Of a stretch of DNA of 12,720 nt, positions 1 through 4,285 are shown piece by piece (position 1 is the first letter of the stretch; each line of letters opens with the position of its first letter). The notes below the pieces were generated by a model. The model was not told the origin of the DNA. It did not search any database and saw only the letters and a list, made by a program, of their open reading frames with translations. Origin of the DNA: Candidatus Kapaibacterium sp. (GTDB lineage: Bacteria > Bacteroidota > Ignavibacteria > Kapaibacteriales > UBA2268); assembly GCA_028691175.1 (NCBI GenBank), contig JAQUZU010000051.1, forward strand, positions 1-12,720, in the 5' to 3' direction. The position numbers and the translations under genes were made by a program.

Positions 1-8
1 TTCTTATA

Positions 9-30
9 ACAAGGGGTTTCAACCCCTTGT
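9..30. repeat. perfect inverted repeat (hairpin)
   Basis: ACAAGGGG (9-16) pairs with CCCCTTGT (23-30) around TTTCAA, whose outer bases can also pair, giving up to a 10-bp stem. It follows directly on a possible TAA stop at 7-9, where a terminator of an upstream gene would be expected. No T-run follows on the + strand, so a classical intrinsic terminator is not shown. It could be a factor-dependent terminator, an mRNA 3'-end stabiliser, or a terminator for transcription from the other side. Confidence 0.5.
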
Positions 31-263
31 GCGAGTGGGTCGGTAAGGAAGAGACAAGGGAGAAACCGCAATCCCCCGAAGGAATTATATAAAATTATTT
101 ATATCGAAGTGAATAATCAAGCCGAAACGCTTCAAAACTTTGAAAAAAAATAAAAAAAATCTTGCATATATCGAAAAAAGTTCTTAAGTTTGTATTCTCA
201 TGTTGAGCGGAGGTTTTGATAAACAGCGATTTAGAAAAAACTTTTGAAAAATTGAAAAAAAGA

Positions 264-295
264 TTTGGTAGTGTCGAAATGTTTTCGTAATTTTG
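264..295 (+). promoter_or_regulatory. candidate Bacteroidetes-type promoter of the tRNA cluster
   Basis: TTTG at 264-267 and TAATTTTG at 288-295 match the -33 TTTG and -7 TAnnTTTG elements known for the Bacteroides primary sigma factor, with 20 bp between them. Transcription would start near position 300, about 35 bp before tRNA-Tyr. The region is AT-rich, so a chance match is possible. An E. coli-like TTGACA lies at 308-313 but has no -10 partner at the right distance. Confidence 0.35.
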
Positions 296-334
296 AAAAC
301 TGAAACTTTGACATAACGGAGCAAATAAGTGATT

Positions 335-416
335 GGGGCGGACGCCGCAATGGTGTGGCAGCGGACTGTAAATCCGCCGCGGTAACGCATGGCAGGTTCG
401 ATCCCTGCCCGCCCCA
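335..416 (+). tRNA. tRNA-Tyr (anticodon GTA), type II
   Basis: The acceptor stem GGGGCGG (335-341) pairs with CCGCCCC (409-415), with discriminator A416. The anticodon stem GCGGA/TCCGC (361-365/373-377) encloses loop CTGTAAA with anticodon GTA. The long variable arm (378-391) forms a 3-bp stem around GTAA, as expected for bacterial tRNA-Tyr. The T-arm GCAGG-TTCGATC-CCTGC is regular. The 82-nt gene has no encoded CCA. The D-arm is odd: position 8 is A rather than the near-invariant U, and positions 14 and 21 read C and G, which extend the D-stem to 5 bp. Identity as tRNA-Tyr is clear from the anticodon and variable arm; the unusual core is discussed as a finding. Confidence 0.88.
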
Positions 417-442
417 CTTAGCTCCATGTTTTTGTGGAAGAT

Positions 443-515
443 GCGGGAGTAGCTCAGTTGGTAGAGCATCAGCCTTCCAAGCTGAGGGTCGCGGGTTCGA
501 GTCTCGTTTCCCGCT
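443..515 (+). tRNA. tRNA-Gly (anticodon TCC)
   Basis: A 73-nt cloverleaf: acceptor GCGGGAG (443-449) with TTCCCGC (508-514), discriminator T515, D-stem GCTC/GAGC, anticodon stem TCAGC/GCTGA with anticodon TCC at 476-478, and T-loop TTCGAGT. U8, A14 and A21 are in place. The 3' CCA is not encoded. Anticodon TCC (UCC in the tRNA) reads GGA and, by wobble, GGG. A near-identical copy with anticodon CCC follows at 623. Confidence 0.97.
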
Positions 516-622
516 CAAAGTTTTCAAAATTCGGATATATCGATGATTCTTCGTCGGTATATTTTTGTGTTTGTTTGGAAACGTATCTTACCAGGGGTAT
601 GTTTGCTGCAGGGCAAAAGAAC

Positions 623-695
623 GCGGGAGTAGCTCAGTCGGTAGAGCATCAGCTTCCCAAGCTGAGGGTCGCGAGTTCGAGCCTCGTTTCCCGCT
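623..695 (+). tRNA. tRNA-Gly (anticodon CCC)
   Basis: A 73-nt cloverleaf with acceptor GCGGGAG/TTCCCGC, discriminator T695, anticodon stem TCAGC/GCTGA (649-653/661-665) and anticodon CCC (656-658), which reads GGG. It differs from the tRNA-Gly(TCC) at 443-515 at only five positions: one in the D-loop, two in the anticodon loop (including the first anticodon base), one in the T-stem and one in the T-loop. It therefore looks like a tandem duplicate with a changed anticodon. No CCA is encoded. Confidence 0.96.
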
Positions 696-719
696 CTGAA
701 TTTTCGAGGCGAAATTATT

Positions 720-792
<73 letters not shown>

Positions 793-810
793 CAAATAGA
801 TTTAATGAAT

Positions 811-883
811 ACGGGTGTAGCTCAACTGGCAGAGTGACGGTCTCCAAAACCGTAGGTTGTGGGTTCGATTCCTACCACCCGTG
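811..883 (+). tRNA. tRNA-Trp (anticodon CCA)
   Basis: Acceptor ACGGGTG (811-817) pairs with CACCCGT (876-882), discriminator G883, which is the tRNA-Trp identity base. D-stem GCTC/GAGT, anticodon stem ACGGT/ACCGT with loop CTCCAAA and anticodon CCA (844-846), and T-loop TTCGATT complete the cloverleaf. No CCA is encoded at the 3' end. A tRNA-Trp immediately before secE is the common arrangement in Bacteroidetes/Chlorobi and several other phyla. Confidence 0.97.
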
Positions 884-904
884 CAAAATTAGACAGCATA
901 TTTG

Positions 905-926
905 CCGACTCTACGGGGTCGGTTTT
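905..926 (+). terminator. intrinsic terminator with UACG tetraloop after tRNA-Trp
   Basis: CCGACTC (905-911) pairs with GGGTCGG (916-922), including one G-T wobble, around TACG. In RNA this is a C(UACG)G loop, a member of the very stable UNCG class. TTTTATT follows directly (923-929). The hairpin lies 21 nt after tRNA-Trp and 23 nt before the secE start. It would end the tRNA transcript or act as an attenuator passing a fraction of transcription into secE. Only four T's follow the stem, so strength is uncertain. Confidence 0.65.
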
Positions 927-949
927 ATTCATAGATAGAGAAACGACAA

Positions 950-1132
950 ATGATAGGAAAGATAAAGGCTTACGTTGCTGATGTCCGTAAAGAGATGTCG
1001 AAAGTCGCATGGCCAACCAAAGAGCAATTGCGCGAATCTACTGTCGTTGTGGTTACAACGACGCTTGTCCTTACAGTATTCATCTATATAGTTGATTTTG
1101 TATTGGATCAGGCCGTTGGCGTGATATTTTAA
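950..1132 (+). CDS. secE: preprotein translocase subunit SecE
   Basis: Encodes 60 aa, the usual length of the single-span SecE of non-enteric bacteria. SecE clamps the SecY channel in the inner membrane and is essential for protein export. Residues 1-25 form the amphipathic cytoplasmic helix with the family signature VRKEMSKVAWPTKEQL (13-28). One hydrophobic membrane segment spans about residues 31-55, ending in a short tail. The position between tRNA-Trp and nusG is the classic secE position and supports the call. The ATG has no clear Shine-Dalgarno sequence upstream (AGAGAAACGACAA). The stop lies 14 bp before nusG, so the two are surely cotranscribed. Confidence 0.96.
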   Translation: MIGKIKAYVADVRKEMSKVAWPTKEQLRESTVVVVTTTLVLTVFIYIVDFVLDQAVGVIF

Positions 1133-1146
1133 TCCGACGAGGAGAT

Positions 1147-1719
1147 ATGGACAAATACGATATTAACACGGAAATTTTCGAGCAGCCGAAGTGGTATGCT
1201 CTTCGTACGTTTACGGGTCAGGAAGATAAGGTAAAGACGAGTATCGAACAGGAAATCAAGCGTTTGGGCTTGGAAGACGAAATTCGTGAAGTACTTATCC
1301 CACAGGAGAACGTTTACGAGGTTCGCAACGGCAAGCGCCGTCTCCGCACACGTAATTTTCTTCCGGGTTATATCTTGGTTAATGCTGTAATCACGAAGCG
1401 CAATAAAGACATTCTCGCAAATATTCCGGCAGTAGTCAGCTTTGTGGGTCCCGGAGGGGAGCCGCAGGCGTTGCGTCCGAACGAGATCGACCGCATAATC
1501 GGTCGAGTCGAAGAGCGTAAGGATATAGCGACCGTGGAGACGACTTTCCGCGAAGGCGATCCGGTCAAGGTAATTGACGGACCTTTCAATTCGTTTACCG
1601 GCACGGTAAAAGAAGTGAATACCGAAAAACAGCGTCTGAAGGTCGAAGTCGGCATTTTGGGCAGAAAAACGCCTGTAGAACTTGAGTTCTCGCAGGTAGA
1701 GCCCGAGAGCCACGCATAA
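1147..1719 (+). CDS. nusG: transcription termination/antitermination protein NusG
   Basis: Encodes 190 aa, close to the usual 175-190. NusG binds the RNA polymerase clamp and suppresses or promotes pausing, contacts Rho, and couples RNA polymerase to ribosomal protein S10. The N-terminal NGN domain begins at KWYALRTFTGQE (16-27) and includes the motif RNFLPGYILV (about 68-77) and the conserved VSFVGPGG segment. The C-terminal KOW domain starts at FREGDPVKVIDGPF (about 134-147) and has the expected GTVKEVN strand. A tail of about 14 residues precedes the NGN domain, slightly longer than in E. coli. GAGGAG (1139-1144) lies only 2 nt from the ATG, close for a ribosome binding site, but no better start exists downstream before the conserved domain. 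Confidence 0.98.
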   Translation: MDKYDINTEIFEQPKWYALRTFTGQEDKVKTSIEQEIKRLGLEDEIREVLIPQENVYEVRNGKRRLRTRNFLPGYILVNAVITKRNKDILANIPAVVSFVGPGGEPQALRPNEIDRIIGRVEERKDIATVETTFREGDPVKVIDGPFNSFTGTVKEVNTEKQRLKVEVGILGRKTPVELEFSQVEPESHA

Positions 1720-1777
1720 AAAGCATAACATTAATATATAGATAGATTTTTTTCAAATATATACACAGAGTAAAGTA

Positions 1778-2203
1778 ATGGCAAAAAAAGTATTAGGTGC
1801 ATTTAAGTTACAGCTCGGTGCCGGCGAAGCAACGATGTCTCCACCGGTCGGACCTGCATTTGGTCAGCGTGGCTTAAACGGCATGGAATTCGTAAAGCAG
1901 TTTAATGCCAAAACGGCCAAAGAAAAAGGTATGATCCTGCCGGTTTTGGTTACATTCTATGCTGACAAATCCTTTACATTCATCGTGAAATCAGCACCGG
2001 CTCCGGTACTTTTAGTAAAAGCAGCGGGCATTCCGAAAGGTTCTGCAGAACCGAACAAGACTCACGTCGGTACGGTAACAGTAGCACAGTGCGAAGAAAT
2101 CGCGAAACTGAAATGGAAAGATTTGAACTGCGACAAAATGGAAAGCGCAGTCAGCATGTTAAAAGGTACTGCACGCAGTATGGGTATCACGGTAGAAGCG
2201 TAA
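1778..2203 (+). CDS. rplK: 50S ribosomal protein L11
   Basis: Encodes 141 aa, the usual L11 length. L11 binds the GTPase-associated centre of 23S rRNA and takes part in EF-G function and the stringent response. The N-terminal domain carries the thiostrepton-region motif PPVGPAFGQ (22-30), with the conserved prolines at 22 and 26. The C-terminal rRNA-binding domain holds TFIVKSAPAPVLL (about 67-79) and the closing GTARSMGI segment. Position 28 is F where L is usual, and R31 replaces the common H; both are mild changes. The start has no obvious Shine-Dalgarno sequence. Its place between nusG and rplA is canonical. Confidence 0.98.
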   Translation: MAKKVLGAFKLQLGAGEATMSPPVGPAFGQRGLNGMEFVKQFNAKTAKEKGMILPVLVTFYADKSFTFIVKSAPAPVLLVKAAGIPKGSAEPNKTHVGTVTVAQCEEIAKLKWKDLNCDKMESAVSMLKGTARSMGITVEA

Positions 2204-2257
2204 GCTCTCCGCAATACCGATTTAATTAAATTTAGTAACTAAACGCAAAATATCAAA

Positions 2258-2956
2258 ATGAAAAAAACAGGTAAGAGATATGCGTCCTTATTAAAATCTT
2301 TCAATCCGAAAGACACTTATGGCTATAAGGAAGCAGTCGCAATCGTAAAGAAAAATGCTACAGCGAAATTCGACGAATCGTTTGAATTCGCAATAAGCCT
2401 CGGGGTAGATCCGAGAAAAGCAGACCAGTTGGTTCGCGGGACCGTGGCATTACCTCACGGTACAGGTAAAAGCGTTCGCGTGTTAGTAATGTGCAAATCG
2501 CCAAAGGATAAAGACGCTCTTGCAGCCGGCGCAGATTATGCGGGCTTGGAAGAATACGTAGAGAAAATCAAAGGCGGATGGACAGATATCGACGTGATCA
2601 TTGCTACGCCTGACGTAATGGGCGAAGTCGGCAAATTGGGTCGTGTATTGGGTCCACGCGGTTTGATGCCAAATCCTAAGAGCGGCACAGTAACTTTCGA
2701 CGTTGCTACGGCAGTTAAGGAAGTAAAAGGCGGAAAGATTGAGTATAGAGTAGACAAACACGGTAACGTTCATGCCGCAGTCGGAAAATGCTCTTTCACA
2801 ACGCAACAGTTGGAAGAAAACGCTTTGGCTTTGTATCAGAGCGTAGTCCGTGCAAAACCGCAATCGGCAAAAGGCAAGTATATTAAGTCCATTAACTTTA
2901 CGAGCACGATGGGTCCGGGCGTAAAAGTATCCGAGAGTTCACTTCCGACAGTATAA
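2258..2956 (+). CDS. rplA: 50S ribosomal protein L1
   Basis: Encodes 232 aa, the usual L1 length. L1 forms the mobile L1 stalk that helps release deacylated tRNA from the E site, and in many bacteria represses its own operon by binding mRNA. The signature GPRGLMPNPKSGTVT starts at residue 132. The N-terminal KKTGKRYASLLKSFNP and the C-terminal KGKYIKSINFTSTMGPG segment are typical. It follows rplK by 54 bp, as in most bacteria. No clear Shine-Dalgarno sequence precedes the ATG. I could not identify an L1-binding operator in the sequence before rplK. Confidence 0.98.
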   Translation: MKKTGKRYASLLKSFNPKDTYGYKEAVAIVKKNATAKFDESFEFAISLGVDPRKADQLVRGTVALPHGTGKSVRVLVMCKSPKDKDALAAGADYAGLEEYVEKIKGGWTDIDVIIATPDVMGEVGKLGRVLGPRGLMPNPKSGTVTFDVATAVKEVKGGKIEYRVDKHGNVHAAVGKCSFTTQQLEENALALYQSVVRAKPQSAKGKYIKSINFTSTMGPGVKVSESSLPTV

Positions 2957-2994
2957 TTAACGAAATTACGCACTCATAAATAAAGAATTCCGCG

Positions 2995-3055
2995 CGTTCG
3001 GCTTCAACTGAACGAGAAATCGGGCAGACGAACAACGGGATCCAATCAAAGGTGA
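2995..3055 (+). promoter_or_regulatory. rplJ mRNA leader, candidate L10-binding region
   Basis: The 105-bp gap between rplA and rplJ contains a hairpin, CGTTCGG (2995-3001) with CTGAACG (3008-3014) around CTTCAA, and then a purine-rich segment up to the ribosome binding site AAAGGTGA (3048-3055), 6 nt before the rplJ ATG. In many bacteria L10 in complex with L7/L12 binds a kink-turn in the leader at this place to repress rplJL. The location and a hairpin are seen; a kink-turn match is not proven by eye. Confidence 0.4.
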
Positions 3056-3061
3056 CATAAC

Positions 3062-3589
3062 ATGGTAACAAAGACAAAAAAACAACAAGTTGTTGCCGAG
3101 CTTACCGAGCAGATAAATAATGCCGACAGCTTTTATTTCATTGATTACTCCTTCATGCCGGTAAAACTGCAGGAAGCCCTGAGAAATGAATTAAAAGAAA
3201 AACAGGCTTCGATGCGTGTTGCAAAAAATACTCTTATTAAAAGAGCTTTTGATGCAGCCGACGGAGTTGAACTGCCGTTCGAAAAGCTCACCGGAATGAC
3301 GAACCTCATAATGGGAACAGGCGAGGAACTTCTTGCTCCGGCAAAAATCTTGAAAGAATTTGCCCAGAAAAACAAAATGCCGGCTTTTAAAGGCGCTTTG
3401 CTCGATGGTCAATATTTCGACGAGAAACAACTTGATACTCTGGCGGCAATGCCGACCAAACCGGAAATTATTGCCGGTATCCTTGGCAGCATCAACGCAC
3501 CGATTAGCGGTATCGTTGGCGCAATTAATGCCACAATTCGCGATCTTGCATCTGTTATTGAAGAAGTTGCAAAGAAAAACGCAAACTAA
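3062..3589 (+). CDS. rplJ: 50S ribosomal protein L10
   Basis: Encodes 175 aa, within the usual L10 range. L10 forms the base of the ribosomal stalk: its N-terminal domain binds 23S rRNA next to L11, and its C-terminal helix holds the L7/L12 dimers. Visible family features are the start KTKKQQVVAELTEQI, the segment MRVAKNTLIKRAF (about 51-63) and the glycine-rich ILGSINAPISGIVGAINA (about 141-158), followed by the helix DLASVIEEVAKK that should carry L7/L12. A good ribosome binding site (AAAGGTGA, 6 nt spacing) supports the ATG. It pairs with rplL downstream, as in nearly all bacteria. Confidence 0.98.
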   Translation: MVTKTKKQQVVAELTEQINNADSFYFIDYSFMPVKLQEALRNELKEKQASMRVAKNTLIKRAFDAADGVELPFEKLTGMTNLIMGTGEELLAPAKILKEFAQKNKMPAFKGALLDGQYFDEKQLDTLAAMPTKPEIIAGILGSINAPISGIVGAINATIRDLASVIEEVAKKNAN

Positions 3590-3615
3590 TCGGACTGATC
3601 CGGTTACAATTTAAC

Positions 3616-3654
3616 GCGGCAAAAGTCGCAAACGCCCGAATGGGCACAATTTTT
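3616..3654 (+). other. two small hairpins between rplJ and rplL
   Basis: GCGGC-AAAA-GTCGC (3616-3629) and GCCC-GAAT-GGGC (3634-3645) can form short stems, the second followed 4 nt later by TTTTT (3650-3654). The pair resembles a weak attenuator or a processing point. L7/L12 is needed in several copies per L10, and elements in this gap could help uncouple the two. The stems are only 4-5 bp, so this is tentative. Confidence 0.3.
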
Positions 3655-3688
3655 AGAAAATAATAATTTTAATACAGGAGATTTTAAC

Positions 3689-4066
3689 ATGTCAGCAATA
3701 GTTGATGAATTAGTAGAAAAAATTAGCGCTCTTACACTTACAGACGCTGCTGAACTCAAATCAGCTTTGGAAGAAAAATTCGGCGTATCCGCTGCCGCTC
3801 CAATGGTAATGGCAGGCGCTCCGGCTGCTGCAGCTGCAGCTCCGGCTGAAGAAAAAACCGACTTTGATGTAGAACTTACCGCTGCAGGCGACAAGAAACT
3901 TAACGTAATCAAAGTAGTTCGCGAAATTACAGGCCTTGGCTTAAAAGAAGCTAAAGACTTAGTAGAAGGCGCTCCGAAAGTAGTTAAAGAAGCTGCTCCA
4001 AAAGCAGATGCTGAAGCTATGAAGAAAAAACTTGAAGAAGCAGGCGCAAAAGTTACTCTCAAGTAG
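3689..4066 (+). CDS. rplL: 50S ribosomal protein L7/L12
   Basis: Encodes 125 aa, the usual length. L7/L12 is the multicopy stalk protein that recruits the translational GTPases EF-Tu, EF-G, IF2 and RF3. The N-terminal dimerisation helix pair covers about residues 1-36, then comes an Ala/Pro-rich flexible hinge (about 37-58), then the globular C-terminal domain from EKTDFDVELTAAGDKKLNVI onward, with the factor-binding helix GLGLKEAKDLVEGAP. The ribosome binding site AGGAG (3676-3680, 8 nt spacing) is strong, as expected for a protein made in excess. The gene is complete and unremarkable. Confidence 0.98.
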   Translation: MSAIVDELVEKISALTLTDAAELKSALEEKFGVSAAAPMVMAGAPAAAAAAPAEEKTDFDVELTAAGDKKLNVIKVVREITGLGLKEAKDLVEGAPKVVKEAAPKADAEAMKKKLEEAGAKVTLK

Positions 4067-4085
4067 TAATGAGCACAAAGTAATT

Positions 4086-4127
4086 CGGGGCGGCAAGAGC
4101 TGCCCCGATATATATAAATCTTTTTTT
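4086..4127 (+). terminator. hairpin between rplL and rpoB, attenuator or processing site
   Basis: CGGGGCGGC (4086-4094) pairs with GCTGCCCCG (4099-4107) around AAGA: 9 bp with one G-T. A run of seven T's (4121-4127) follows, but 13 nt after the stem, further than in a strong intrinsic terminator. E. coli has an attenuator and an RNase III site in the same gap, which lowers rpoBC expression relative to rplJL. A similar role is a fair inference; complete termination is unlikely because no clear promoter for rpoB is seen downstream. Confidence 0.5.
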
Positions 4128-4272
4128 CGGACAAACGTGCTATAAGGCAAATTGAAACATAACATATAATACTGAAAAGGGTTTTTTGAGAGTCCCGGTT
4201 AAATCATACCGAAAGGTTCAATGTGCGGAATTCTCAAAAAATCCTTATTTTTTCAAATGACAACTCAATAAC

Positions 4273-4278
4273 GGAGGG
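4273..4278 (+). promoter_or_regulatory. ribosome binding site that fixes the rpoB start
   Basis: GGAGGG lies 7 nt before GTG at 4286. This is the best Shine-Dalgarno match in the window. It favours the GTG at 4286 over the in-frame GTG at 4223, whose only upstream match is a short AAAGG (4212-4216). Confidence 0.75.
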
Positions 4279-4285
4279 TGCAGGC

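Larger units (their letters stand above)
1..334. other. AT-rich upstream region without a supported gene
   Basis: No coding region or RNA gene could be supported here. The first bases read TTC TTA TAA, which could be the end of an upstream gene, but too little is visible to say. The stretch holds a perfect hairpin (9-30), a short palindrome TTCAAA-AC-TTTGAA (131-144), runs of A at about 142-159 and 235-260, and a promoter-like pair (264-295). It is most simply read as the leader and promoter region of the tRNA cluster. The A-tracts could act as UP-element-like DNA; that is inference. Confidence 0.6.

Noticed and set aside
40..51. GGTAAGGAAGAG identical to part of the tRNA-Thr anticodon arm (753-764), as if a tRNA-Thr remnant
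   Set aside because: Only 12 bases match, and no acceptor, D-arm or T-arm sequence lies around it.
209..290. GGAGG followed by TTG and a 24-codon frame ending at TAA, possible small protein
   Set aside because: The gap between GGAGG and TTG is only 2 nt, the codons are mostly AT-rich runs, and the frame runs into the candidate promoter.
822..1016. Minus-strand frame containing VVGIEPTTYGFGDRHS
   Set aside because: It is the antisense of tRNA-Trp and of the secE start, another typical tRNA-derived artefact.
2231..2243. TTTAG-TAA-CTAAA hairpin between rplK and rplA
   Set aside because: Five AT-rich base pairs with a three-base loop are too weak and too common in such sequence to report as a regulatory site.
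4152..4170. TTGAAA and TATAAT upstream of rpoB as a promoter
   Set aside because: Only 7 bp separate the two hexamers, and no -35 element lies about 17 bp before TATAAT.
4223..4285. Longer rpoB start at GTG 4223
   Set aside because: It has a weaker ribosome binding site than GTG 4286, and the additional 21 residues lie well before the part that is conserved in the family.
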